Source: JANQIV01 sp050117315 (lineage in GTDB: Bacteria; Bacteroidota; Ignavibacteria; Ignavibacteriales; Melioribacteraceae). From it: DNA of 64,000 nt. Numbering within the stretch: the first letter of the stretch is position 1; every line of letters begins with the position of its first letter. Where the stretch lies: the NCBI GenBank assembly GCA_050117315.1, contig JASFMY010000015.1:1-64000 (forward strand), given 5' to 3'. Of the stretch, positions 17,110 to 27,500 are shown piece by piece. The notes below the pieces were generated by a model. The model saw nothing but the letters and a program-made list of their open reading frames with translations. It was not told the DNA's origin and searched no databases. Made by a program: the position numbers and the translations under genes.

Positions 17110-20064
17110 TTATTTAATCAGCATCATTTTTTTGGTTTGGACAAATTGGTTACCGTTGCTTCCGCTTGCCGTAAGCTGGTAGACATAAATTCCGCTAGCT
17201 ACGTTACAGCTAACAACCGAGTTCCATTCCACCGAATGATAACCTGCGTTTAGTTCTTCGTTTATAAGTTCCGTTACTTTTTCGCCGAGGATATTATAAA
17301 CGGCTAGTTTAACATTAGCGCTTATCGGCAAGGCAAATCTAATTGTCGTAGAAGGATTAAACGGGTTAGGATAATTGTTTTCAAGAGCAAACTCTGTTGG
17401 TAGTCCGTCATTATCCTCAACACCAACAACCATACCGCCTAACGGTGAATCGGTAAGATTAGTTGTACCTAAGCTGTAAATGGCGTCCTCTAATGTTACT
17501 CCTGTAAAAGTAATATTATCGCCGTCAACTTCTACCGATATCCCGGCAACTGCTCCAAACCCGCTGCCGTTGTCACTTAACAAAACATAATTAGCCGCAG
17601 CGCCTGCTGCTGTAGAACCACCGAGTGCATTAAGATCAAAAGTTAAAGACGTATTTGTAAAAGCTGTTTCGGTTACATCAACATTCCATATTCTTACAAG
17701 TCTTGCTTCAACTCCGGCATTAGCATCCACTGTTGCTCCTTCACCGTCATTATGACCAAAAACTGCGTAAGGATTATCAGCTTTGTCATCCATTACTTCA
17801 CTTATCTCACCAAGTTTGGATATACTAAATCCTCTTTCAACAGGAAATGAACCGCCAATTGTCAAACCGCCTGAGGTAGCAGAACTTTGACCGCCCCATA
17901 CAGCAGAGACTTCATTTTTATAACCCGCGTTAGAGTCATCATCTGTAAGAGCAGCATATGAAACTACCCATTTAGGATTTCCTACTAATTCCATATCGTG
18001 CCCGTTTCCGCTTTCATCGGCTACAGTTGTTCCTTCACCTTCGTTAAATCTCCAGTAACCGACTAAGTTAGAGTAATAAGGATGATCTTCAGTAACTTGT
18101 TTATGTCTCCATTCATATATTACTTCAGGTTCAACTGCTACACCTTTGTAAATTCTTAATTCATCAACCTGGGCAGGAGCCGGGGGACCGTCACCATATT
18201 GTTCCGTACCATCTTGAGCAACACAAATAGGCATTTCAGAGTTATCAATGTTCTCAACGTTGAAGAAATCACCACCATCAGTAGCCCAAACTGTTTCCAA
18301 ATCATCAGTGATTAATTTTATACCACTGTCCTGGTTGGCAATAACTGCAATATGGTGCCAGTTACCGTCATTTATATCCGGCCCATTAACATCGTACCTA
18401 TTTCCATTTTGGTCACCGGCGTTGAATTTCCAGTCATTATCATTGGCACGGATTGAGATAATCCAGCCTGGGTGACTGCCGGAAGTCCAATCTTTATCCG
18501 AAACTAAAGACGGATCAGAGTCATACCCAACATCCGGTTTTGTCCATAATTCAATTGTAAAATCACCTTCGCCAAAATTAAAATTGTCATTTGTCTTTTG
18601 TATTTTACCATATCTGTTGCTGTAATCGCTCCCGTTAAAGTAGACAGCTTTTCTACTACCTGTTGCTTCGGTATTTTCGGGACCGTGATCGTAACCGCCT
18701 AAACCTATAATTTCATCTTCAGAAAGAATTCTATTATAAATTCCGAGATAAGAAACTTCAATTGTATTATCTTCACCATTTTCATCGGCAAAGAATAAAA
18801 CTTTGTTATCACCTAATTTAGGAGCAAGTGAAAATCTATTATCAACTTCTTGAACTCCGCCGAAATGAACAGAATCGCCGTCTAAGAAAAACTTAACACC
18901 TTCACCGCCTAAATCAACAGTCATAATTAACCTGTACCAATCGTTCGCTGTTAAAACAGAATCGGTATATTCCAGATCACCTACTCCCAACTTACCTTCA
19001 GGACTAATAAATAAATCACCGTCGCTCGCATTTGTAGGATCGGTTTGCATTAATGCATACCAGCTTCCCAATTCAGGATATTTACAATCCATTATTAGCG
19101 TATACTGGTTAACTCTTTCTCCACCGCCGTTTGCATAAATATTTGGATTTGCCTCGTAATAACTGCCCTGTCCAATTCTTACAGCATAATCTTGAGATTC
19201 AGGGCCGTCAACTGATTCATGTGTACCAACTAAGGTTAAGTCGATTCCATTTGTAGCAAGAGTAATATCCGACGGATCATCAAACAGCCACAATCCAAAT
19301 GGGTCACGTAACGGAATTATATGATCCCAACCACCCAATGAGTAAACCTCTTCTTCAGTCAAAGGTCTGTCATAAACAGCTAGCTGGGAAATATAAATAT
19401 TTGCATCCTCACCGCTTTCATCGCCAAAGAACAATACTTGATTAACGCCGTCAGCTGAAGGCAAAGAAAATCTGCCGTCTATACCAATTGCTTCAATGTC
19501 ATCGGCAATTTGAGCTATTTGTCCGTCCAAATAGTACTTATACTCTGTCCCTAAATCTGCCGATATTACAAGTCTATACCATTCTTTTTCTTTTACTGAA
19601 TATATTGAATAGCCTGTAGCACCGACTCCCAGTCCCATATCACTCTTCCTAATGAACGAATCCCAATCATCTGCAGTAGGGTCGCCATCATTTCTTGCAG
19701 AATGGAAAGCATACCAAACATCTGTTTGAGGTAAATAAAAATCTATAACAAAGGTAAATTCATTTACTCTTGTTGCAGTGTCGCTGCCATTTGGTTCAAA
19801 ATCTAGGTTCAGCCTGTAAAAGCTTCCAAGTCCAACTTCAACGGCACCGTCACCGCCGGAGTGCCCTGAAACAGTATTAAACAGAGGTGTAGCAGTATCC
19901 AAATTGCCGCGAACAAGATTATTTCCTACTGTTGCAACTTCTAAATTATTTGCATCATCAAAAGTAAAATGGTGACGTAATCCGTCTTGCGGTAAATCTG
20001 CTTGCGCAAGTACCGAAGACACAAATATTAAAAAAAGTATTCCTAACGGGGTAAGTCTTTTCAT
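17110..20064 (-). CDS. Secreted triple LamG/concanavalin-like protein with T9SS sorting domain
   Basis: The 984-residue protein has a signal peptide (1-20, ending SVLAQ), then three LamG/ConA-like beta-jellyroll modules (about 25-235, 255-455 and 465-680). The first two are internal homologues (VLFFGDESGEDANIYISQLAVY versus VLFFADENGEDNTIEVSYLGIY, quoted in part). A further beta domain (~690-880) with an ISK/FGHND segment precedes the T9SS type A sorting domain (~895-984, NYPNPFNPSTTIRF). No catalytic motif is visible, so a binding or adhesive surface protein is likely. It has a strong ribosome site (TTAGGAGG) and lies between the LamG-phosphatase gene and the AEP gene set in one direction, so it is probably co-expressed with both. 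Confidence 0.85.
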   Translation of the reverse strand: MKRLTPLGILFLIFVSSVLAQADLPQDGLRHHFTFDDANNLEVATVGNNLVRGNLDTATPLFNTVSGHSGGDGAVEVGLGSFYRLNLDFEPNGSDTATRVNEFTFVIDFYLPQTDVWYAFHSARNDGDPTADDWDSFIRKSDMGLGVGATGYSIYSVKEKEWYRLVISADLGTEYKYYLDGQIAQIADDIEAIGIDGRFSLPSADGVNQVLFFGDESGEDANIYISQLAVYDRPLTEEEVYSLGGWDHIIPLRDPFGLWLFDDPSDITLATNGIDLTLVGTHESVDGPESQDYAVRIGQGSYYEANPNIYANGGGERVNQYTLIMDCKYPELGSWYALMQTDPTNASDGDLFISPEGKLGVGDLEYTDSVLTANDWYRLIMTVDLGGEGVKFFLDGDSVHFGGVQEVDNRFSLAPKLGDNKVLFFADENGEDNTIEVSYLGIYNRILSEDEIIGLGGYDHGPENTEATGSRKAVYFNGSDYSNRYGKIQKTNDNFNFGEGDFTIELWTKPDVGYDSDPSLVSDKDWTSGSHPGWIISIRANDNDWKFNAGDQNGNRYDVNGPDINDGNWHHIAVIANQDSGIKLITDDLETVWATDGGDFFNVENIDNSEMPICVAQDGTEQYGDGPPAPAQVDELRIYKGVAVEPEVIYEWRHKQVTEDHPYYSNLVGYWRFNEGEGTTVADESGNGHDMELVGNPKWVVSYAALTDDDSNAGYKNEVSAVWGGQSSATSGGLTIGGSFPVERGFSISKLGEISEVMDDKADNPYAVFGHNDGEGATVDANAGVEARLVRIWNVDVTETAFTNTSLTFDLNALGGSTAAGAAANYVLLSDNGSGFGAVAGISVEVDGDNITFTGVTLEDAIYSLGTTNLTDSPLGGMVVGVEDNDGLPTEFALENNYPNPFNPSTTIRFALPISANVKLAVYNILGEKVTELINEELNAGYHSVEWNSVVSCNVASGIYVYQLTASGSNGNQFVQTKKMMLIK

Positions 20065-20119
20065 AAATTAGCCTCCTAATGAGTTATTTTAATTAATTGA
20101 TCTAAGAACTTGTAAGTAT

Positions 20120-21958
20120 TCATTTCCGTATTTCGAATTGATCGAATAGTTGTCTGTGCTGATCTATTGCTTCAAACTGTAAAACATTGTGATTAATTTT
20201 TACCAAACAGTAATGATGGTCTCTTCTTACTTTAGCTGTAAACCATGATCTTGTAGGAGCGTAATTTTCAAGGCCTCCGCCGGCTCCCCCGGTTTGTACG
20301 TAGATAACTCCTCCCTCTTTAACAGTCATACCGTTTTTAATCGGCCATGTTCTTTCGTAATCATGAATGTGTCCGTAGAATACAATATCAACCGCATACT
20401 TTTCATAAAGCGGAATTAAATCCTGAACCTTGGGATCGCCCTCTAATGCCGGCCCTTTATAAGTATCGCCGTAATCATTTTCATCAGATGTATAAGGCGG
20501 GTGATGATGGCCTACAAATTTCCAGGCCGCTGTTGATTTTTTTAATTCGCTTTCCAGCCAGTTGTATTGATCGCTTCCTTTTTCGAGCGGCCTGTTGCTG
20601 TCGAGCATAAAAAATTGTGCATTGCCGTATGTAAATGTATAATGGTATTCCGGTTCTGGATTTGCCATATATTGGTAATAATATTTTGAATCGTTCTCAT
20701 GATTACCGATGGCAGTGTAAATAGGAATCCTGCTCATCAACACATTGCCGGGTACAAGAAATTCATAAAGCCATTCGATTTTGTTCTGCCCGGTTCCAAC
20801 AATATCCCCGGTATGAATTGCAAAGCTGGCTCTTTCTTCCCATCCGTATTGAGCAAGCTTACCCCAAATAGCCGGATTATTTTGCGTATCGCTGTAAATT
20901 AAAAATGCAAAAGCCGTTTCATCATTAACTGCAGTTTGAAAAGTTGATATTTCACTTTCCAGTTTTATACCCTCTTCTGTTTCGGAAATAACTTTGTAAT
21001 AATACCTTGTTTCCGGTTTTAGATTTTTTAATTCTACTTCATGCATTTTGCGGACACCGTCAATACCAATAGTTCCCGAAAGGGAATCGTTTTCTCCGAA
21101 TAATAATTTTGAACTTGATTTTTTATTTGTTTCCCAAAGGATTTTAATACCGGTTTGTGTTGCGAACTGTAAATACGGTTTTACTAAAAAGGCAGGCTCG
21201 CCGGAGTTAAATTCCGATTTAAGTTCAAGTAAAGATTTAAACTCATCGGCATTCTTTTTAACGGTACTTTCATCAAGCACAATGTCATAAAGCTTTATAT
21301 CACAGAGTTTACCTATAAATTTGTTGTATTCGTCATCATCATGATAAGCCGCAATTTCAAAGAAGGCGTTTTCAGGATAATCGATTTCACCGTTTTGCTC
21401 TTCTGTTGTTGAATGAAGTTTTCCGTTTATATATAAACTCAATATTTCTCCGTCATAAGTGGCGGCAACGTGATACCATCTTTCCAATTCCAGACCTTCA
21501 TCCGAGAGAAGATAAGTCATTTTGCCGTCCCCGTCGTCTGCTCCTTTTGCAGCTAAACCGATACCGTAACTTTCACCGCTGTAACCCAAAATCCATCCTT
21601 TTTCAAAATCCCCGTTATCCTGGAACGCTCCGATTATCCCCCCGTAACCTATTGGGTTTTTGTACATAACTACGGCTTCTGCAGTAAATTCTTTTTTAGG
21701 AAGCTCTGAGGTTGATAAGTCGTTCGAAATTATTAATGATTCGGTTTTATAATCCGTAATTATAAACTCTTGGTTTTCATAGCTGCCCAGTGAATACAAT
21801 CCTTTAATTTCGCAATTGTTATTCCCTACTTTATCTTTAACGATATTGTCTTTAATATTATCTTTGCAGAAACTCCAATGCGAAATTAAGCCTTTGTTAC
21901 CGCCGGCATTGACGAATGTAAAAATCATTAAACAAAATATTAATATTGCTTTACGCAT
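20120..21958 (-). CDS. Exported LamG plus purple-acid-phosphatase-type metallophosphoesterase
   Basis: The 612-residue protein has a signal peptide (1-18), a LamG/ConA-like domain (~22-240), a PAP N-terminal fibronectin-like domain (~258-345, LKPETRYYYKVISE) and a calcineurin-like phosphoesterase (~350-605). The metal motifs are all present: IYSDTQN, HTGDIVG, AIGNHEND, GHHHPPYT and YGHIHDYERTWP. It should hydrolyse phosphomonoesters or diesters in the periplasm or at the cell surface. Unlike the related protein at 31513-33549 it has no T9SS sorting domain. It follows the PpiC-like gene by 10 bp and precedes the triple-LamG gene by 55 bp. A phosphate-releasing enzyme here fits the phosphonate genes downstream. 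Confidence 0.9.
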   Translation of the reverse strand: MRKAILIFCLMIFTFVNAGGNKGLISHWSFCKDNIKDNIVKDKVGNNNCEIKGLYSLGSYENQEFIITDYKTESLIISNDLSTSELPKKEFTAEAVVMYKNPIGYGGIIGAFQDNGDFEKGWILGYSGESYGIGLAAKGADDGDGKMTYLLSDEGLELERWYHVAATYDGEILSLYINGKLHSTTEEQNGEIDYPENAFFEIAAYHDDDEYNKFIGKLCDIKLYDIVLDESTVKKNADEFKSLLELKSEFNSGEPAFLVKPYLQFATQTGIKILWETNKKSSSKLLFGENDSLSGTIGIDGVRKMHEVELKNLKPETRYYYKVISETEEGIKLESEISTFQTAVNDETAFAFLIYSDTQNNPAIWGKLAQYGWEERASFAIHTGDIVGTGQNKIEWLYEFLVPGNVLMSRIPIYTAIGNHENDSKYYYQYMANPEPEYHYTFTYGNAQFFMLDSNRPLEKGSDQYNWLESELKKSTAAWKFVGHHHPPYTSDENDYGDTYKGPALEGDPKVQDLIPLYEKYAVDIVFYGHIHDYERTWPIKNGMTVKEGGVIYVQTGGAGGGLENYAPTRSWFTAKVRRDHHYCLVKINHNVLQFEAIDQHRQLFDQFEIRK

Positions 21959-21968
21959 AAAATTACCT

Positions 21969-23477
21969 TTAGTTATTTATTAATTGGTTCCATGATGGAT
22001 CAACTAAGGGTACTACGGGTCTGCCGGTTCCGCCTTTGTAGACTTGAACACTTGCCCACCTGGATTTCTTAAAATCTATTGTTTTTAGTGTATCCAATAC
22101 CGACCGATTAATTGTGATGTTGTATTGCGTCTTCAATGAATTGATCATTCTTTCGAAAGTCTTTGTAACGCGTTTACTTTTTTCCGTGCTTTGTAATGAA
22201 GAGTCGATATTGCTGCCGACATCATCCAAAAATTTGTTTCTCGTCAACTGGAAAACCCACTGGTCTTTCCATTCTTTCAATTTCTCCTCTATTACCTCCG
22301 AACTATCGTAACCTTTGCCCGCAGCATGTTCGTATAAAAGTTCATCTCTAACCGAAACAGCAATTAAAGTGTTTAATTCATTTCCAAATAAAAATGCATC
22401 CGATGGACCGGCCTTTATTCTACGCGGTTCAAAGATGTTTAAGAATTCTTTTAACGAGTAGGAACCGCCGTTATAATAAACGACCGTATCATTGAATGAT
22501 TTCCTTATTTCAAACAGTTTACTTGTTTCATTATCTGCCGTGTTTACAGCATGTGCAAAACCCAGATACTTCAAACTGTCGCTACTTTTCCATTCGCTTA
22601 CGGCAGAATACAACAGGTTAAATGCTTCCCTTTTTGTTGTTATTTTTTTCGGGGTTAATAAACCATCAACATAGTTAACAACCGCATTTTGCAATTTCCT
22701 ATTATAAATCGATTTATAAACCGATGAAGCTTTTGATTTGTATTCATTGGTTGTCACGCTCATTCTTCTTATATCAAGAACCTGAAAAAGGAAATAGTTG
22801 CCGTTTATAAATACCGGTTCGGATATATCCCCCGCAGGTAAATCTTTGATTGCGGTCAATATTTCAGGTGTTATATCTGCATATGATAAGTAATCCGTTT
22901 CCAATTTCTTCGGATCAATTTTAATTTCGGTTGACAGGTTATTTATTTCTTCAACAACATCGGCGTATCCTTCTTTATCCATCAAAGATTTAACATATTC
23001 CGCTCTCTCTAAATTCGGTTCCGCCCAGTATCTAAATTTGAAAGTTACTTTTGATTTATTTATTTCATTTTTTAGTTCTTCATCGTCAATTTTTATTTTT
23101 CCGGCTATTTCGTTTTCAATTAATTCTTCGAGTACTAATTCTTTTCTTAATTTATTTTCCCATTCGGTTATCATTTCATTTTTATCAATTCCTAATTCAT
23201 AGCCTTCAAGCGAAATAATTTTTTCGTTAATCATCAAGTTTAGATAGTTCTCTATTCTTTGACGCTGTGTTGCACCCTTCTTTAAATGCGGAAAGCCGAA
23301 TTCATAATTTAATCTCAGATCATCAACCGTTATTATTTCACCGTTTATTTCCGCGACAGTGTTGTCGTCATCAATAAATCTAAATTCATCCCGGTTTGCC
23401 TTGTAGATAATTACTATTAGAGCAATAAATATCACTATTACGGCGCCGATTATATATCTATCCAATGAACCTTTCAT
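21969..23477 (-). CDS. SurA/PpiC-like periplasmic foldase, membrane-anchored
   Basis: The 502-residue protein has one N-terminal membrane anchor (~8-26) followed by a SurA/PrsA-type helical chaperone region (AEINGEIITVDDLRLNYEF, NYLNLMINEKIISLEGYELGI). A segment at ~145-245 resembles a parvulin fold (FKFRYWAEP, DYLSYADITPEI, ISEPVFINGNYFLFQVLD). Whether the rotamase site is active cannot be judged. Such proteins help outer-membrane barrels and secreted proteins fold. It is 10 bp downstream of the PorV-like gene and third after the TonB receptor, which suggests service to those partners. Poly-helical C-terminal residues (~340-500) are not recognised beyond that. Confidence 0.78.
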   Translation of the reverse strand: MKGSLDRYIIGAVIVIFIALIVIIYKANRDEFRFIDDDNTVAEINGEIITVDDLRLNYEFGFPHLKKGATQRQRIENYLNLMINEKIISLEGYELGIDKNEMITEWENKLRKELVLEELIENEIAGKIKIDDEELKNEINKSKVTFKFRYWAEPNLERAEYVKSLMDKEGYADVVEEINNLSTEIKIDPKKLETDYLSYADITPEILTAIKDLPAGDISEPVFINGNYFLFQVLDIRRMSVTTNEYKSKASSVYKSIYNRKLQNAVVNYVDGLLTPKKITTKREAFNLLYSAVSEWKSSDSLKYLGFAHAVNTADNETSKLFEIRKSFNDTVVYYNGGSYSLKEFLNIFEPRRIKAGPSDAFLFGNELNTLIAVSVRDELLYEHAAGKGYDSSEVIEEKLKEWKDQWVFQLTRNKFLDDVGSNIDSSLQSTEKSKRVTKTFERMINSLKTQYNITINRSVLDTLKTIDFKKSRWASVQVYKGGTGRPVVPLVDPSWNQLINN

Positions 23478-23487
23478 AACTCATCCG

Positions 23488-24534
23488 TTAAAAAATTAAT
23501 CCGATTGAAAATCTTTGTGCGTTATCAAGTATTCCCCAATCAGACCACGCATAGTCAAAACGGATTCCGAAGTTTGAAGAGTTATTGTAGTAATCAATTC
23601 CGGCGCCGAGTGTTAAGCCGTTCTCTGTATCATCTTCGAATAAATTTTCATAACCTCCCCTTATAAAAAACATATTGGCAAAACCGTATTCAAAACCAAC
23701 ATTAACATACTCGGGAGAGTTGCTCGGGTGGTTAAGGTCTACTGTTAAAAGTGCTGAACCAAACCGGTCTAAATCCTTTTCATAAGAAATACCCACTCTA
23801 AATAAAAGCGGTAAAGGGTATGCGTCCGTGTTGTAACTTGAAGGTACCTTGTCAAAGTTCTCAACCTTTTCATCAGGATCAACAGATGTTTCAAGGTCAA
23901 TTCCGCTAAGCTGAATTTCACTTCCGAAATTGCTCATGCAGAAACCCAATCTCAGTCCTTCCAATTCAGTGTTATAAAAAATTCCAATGTCCGCTGCAAA
24001 TGCACCTCCGCTTTCATGCCATATTCTCTGGTTTATATATTTGCCCGATAATCCAAATGAAAAGCGATCCGTTAATGCTATAGCATAAGTTAAGGCAACG
24101 GCAAAGTCTCTTGCGTCATAATATTCTCCCGTACCTTCCGGCCTTTCGACAGTCCTGACCGGCTGTTCATCAACTCCCAGCGTTATATAACTGATTCCGA
24201 TTGCCGAATTAAAGGACGGCAACGGTATTACAACACCGGCAAAATCATAACTTGTTTCTACAAGCCATTCGTTGTGCATAATTTCCAATTGTGTTCTGTT
24301 AGCCCAGACAATACCTGCCGGGTTCCAGTAAAGAGCCGTGGCATCATTTGCAACGGCAACGTAAGCCCCGCCCATTGCCATTGCCCTTGCTCCGGCTCCA
24401 ATTTCAAGGAACGCAGCCGCACTTGTTCCGATGCCTACAACTTCCGTTTGATACACCGTTCCTTCGTCTTTATCTTGCGAGTAGACTAAAGTGAAAAATA
24501 TTATAACCGTAAGAAGATGAATTAAAACTTTCAT
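23488..24534 (-). CDS. PorV/PorQ-family outer-membrane beta-barrel protein
   Basis: The 348-residue protein has a signal peptide (1-19) and the typical N-terminal block of PorV/PorQ/UPF0164 barrels: AAAFLEIGAGARAMAMGGAY, then VANDATALYWNPAGI. FadL-like alternating strands follow, ending RFSIGLIF with a terminal aromatic residue. PorV is the T9SS shuttle protein that hands cargo to the attachment complex. This member sits in an operon whose later genes encode a T9SS cargo, so it could be a dedicated paralogue. General structural barrel roles are equally possible. Gaps are 24 bp upstream and 10 bp downstream. Confidence 0.85.
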   Translation of the reverse strand: MKVLIHLLTVIIFFTLVYSQDKDEGTVYQTEVVGIGTSAAAFLEIGAGARAMAMGGAYVAVANDATALYWNPAGIVWANRTQLEIMHNEWLVETSYDFAGVVIPLPSFNSAIGISYITLGVDEQPVRTVERPEGTGEYYDARDFAVALTYAIALTDRFSFGLSGKYINQRIWHESGGAFAADIGIFYNTELEGLRLGFCMSNFGSEIQLSGIDLETSVDPDEKVENFDKVPSSYNTDAYPLPLLFRVGISYEKDLDRFGSALLTVDLNHPSNSPEYVNVGFEYGFANMFFIRGGYENLFEDDTENGLTLGAGIDYYNNSSNFGIRFDYAWSDWGILDNAQRFSIGLIF

Positions 24535-24558
24535 TTTATTTCCTGATTTTACTTTTCT

Positions 24559-27500
24559 TTATTTTATTACTGCTAACCTTCCGGCTTTTTTGCCGATGCC
24601 CGGGGCTTCAACAACCCAGAAATAAATACCGTGAGTTATTTCCAAGCCGTCTCTTGTTCTTAAATCCCATATTGCCCTTGACTGGTTGATTTCCGAACTG
24701 TGTTCAATTTTTCTAACAAGTTTACCTGATGTTGTAAAAATTGATATTGTGCATTGTTGCGGCAGGTTCACGAAGTCTATTCTTCTATCACCCCTTCCTT
24801 CTTCTTCATTTATAACCTTACGCTCTAATGAGCTGGCGGCAATATAGGGATCGGGAACCGTATAGATATTGTCCAGATCGCTCTTTGCCTTTGAAGTGTT
24901 TATATCATTGCCTGTTATTGTAAATTCGAAGAGATCATTTCTATCAAATGCCTTTTTTGATTTGATATATAACACGTCTCCGTTTTCCGGGGGTGTTTCC
25001 TGATCTTCCGTTATGTCGTCGGGGTATGCAAATTCAAAAATCCACAAACGTTTAGTGTCGCTGTAATCTGAAACGATTTGTATTTTATCACCTCCGCTTA
25101 ATATACCCCTGGTGTCCTTTGGTTCCTTGGAATTGATGAGTCTAAAATTCACTTGAAATTGGTTGTCTTCATCAGTTACATCCCATATCTGGAAATTTGT
25201 TGGGATACCGTTACTATTAACCGAAGTGTCTGCACCTATTTCAGATACTCTAACTTCATAATCACGGGGAACAGCAATACCGTTATCGTCTTCGGTGGTA
25301 GATACCGGAATTAAATTTGATGAGCCGGACGACCAATAAGCCGTATCAAACTTTGTTGTGTCGTTTTGCATAATAATTTGTAAGCCGTGCGCCATAAATT
25401 CCTCGGCTAATTCATTGTTATCAGGGTCACTTAAGCTTGCTATCGCATCACCGTTATATAATATTGTCGCTCTATTTGTTAAACCAGTGTAATTCGCACC
25501 TAACTCTTCATATGATTCATCATCACTGAATTCAAGCTCATAACTTGCGTTAGGCAATACCAGGTTGGGATTATAGATATTGATTGTAACTTCTCCCGTT
25601 CCGTTACCTGAGCTGTGTGAAATACCCAGATCACTTACTTCCGGTTCAACCCAGCCTGCAGTGTGTTCCATGGGAACTACCTGTGCCGTATTTCTATCAA
25701 AGCTTATAGGTCTACCTAATAAGTCGGTTTGAATTGTTGCCGAACACTCGGTCGGCGATATAGTTTGAAGTCCTTCTCTATCGGTTATTTCGAGATAAAA
25801 ATCAGGATGATAACCCTGGTCAAGTGAAACAACGGCATAATAATAAGTTCTGCCGTTGGTAACGTCCTCATCAATATAGTAATGCTTAAGGCCGCTGTCT
25901 GTTCCCATGTTGTAGCTTATACCAAGATCGCTTTCGGCACCAATTTCACTTCCTATGCTAACGGGATGAACTCCCGCCAGCCCGTTGTTCAAATCATATA
26001 TCTCTAAAGGCTCGAATAGCAGCGGATTGGCAAAAGCGTCTGTAATGGTTTTTATGTCCTCAAATGTAGGGTCTGTACTTTTATAAATATAATAGGCTTC
26101 AAAGTCTTGCCCGTAAATAGGGTCGTTCGAAGTTTCCGCTCTTTTGTCCCATTGCAAATAAACTTTTTTATCACCGGCAGTTACAGTTAAAACCGGTTGT
26201 GAGGGAGGTTTTGAAAAGTTATAATCTTCATCGTAAATAACCTGCATTGTTTTTTTGTTTCTTAAAATATCATCTTCATCGTTACCGAATAAAAGTGCTA
26301 TTGCATATCTGTGTGTTTTTGCATCTTCCGCAAATTTTATATAACCGCTACCGTAAGACCATGCTATATCCCGTTGGTAACCGGGACGAACAGTGAATAC
26401 TCCCGGTGCAATCTCTATTCTCCAATAATCCTCATCGTTTGCCATTGTATCGTCAACATCACGAAGATAGAACGAAGTTAATCCAACCTGGTCAGATTCA
26501 TCGTTATCCGTAAACTCATAATTAGGTTCGCCGTCATCAGGCTGTCCGTTTGCTTCAGTTCCGTCGGAATCAGGACCTGTATATTCATCATACTCGGGCC
26601 CCAAACCGTCGGAGCCGAGGTCATCGTTAAGAGGTTCAACATCCAATTTTCCGTTGCCGTTTGTATCTTCACCGGCATCAAGCGTTCCGTCATGATCCGC
26701 ATCTTCATTATCCCAAATACCGTTGCCGTTCTCATCCGTCCATGAAGTCCAATCACCGTCATCGTCAATTCCGTTGCTCTGGCTCTCATCAACCAGACCG
26801 TCTTCATCGTTATCTATTCCATCTTTCGGTAATCCGGGAGACTCAAGGAAAGCAAAACCGAAGTATCCGATGGGTAATCCTTCACTTGAGATACCGGTTA
26901 GATTGAAAGCATAAGTTATATCGTCTACTTCGTCGAAAGATGCATCGTCACCGCTTAGGTTGCCTCCAAGGTCAGGATCAACATACATACCTACGACTGC
27001 TTTCTCTAAATCTTTTCCATTGTTGGTTATATCATAAATTGATATAAGAATATCTTCAGCTAATCTTGAATTCCACTGGTAGTTTCTTGCTTCAACCGAT
27101 AAACCAAGGCCCCTTCTGCCGTCAGGCCATGAGAGCTTTGATTCCTCATCTTCAAAAGGATAATAATCAAATTCGTCGTTTTCCCTATCGTCAAAAGCAA
27201 AATACGATTCCTGGTCTGCACGTATATAAGCTCCGAATTCACCGTTCCACCTGCCTGCTCTAACGCCGGCTCTTTCTTCTCCTTCGGCTCTATCGTCACC
27301 CGGGTAAGTACCGGCAGGCCAATATTCGGGCCAGGTTTCTTTCCTATGGCTTATGGCAAACCACCCGACTGAGTTTATTAAGCTTAAATCAAGTACATCG
27401 TTATCGTTTACATCTTCCGAAGCCTGTAGAATACCGTCGCCTTCTCCTTCGTCGCCTGAATTTGGAATACCATCCTCGCCAACATCTTCGGATATTCCGC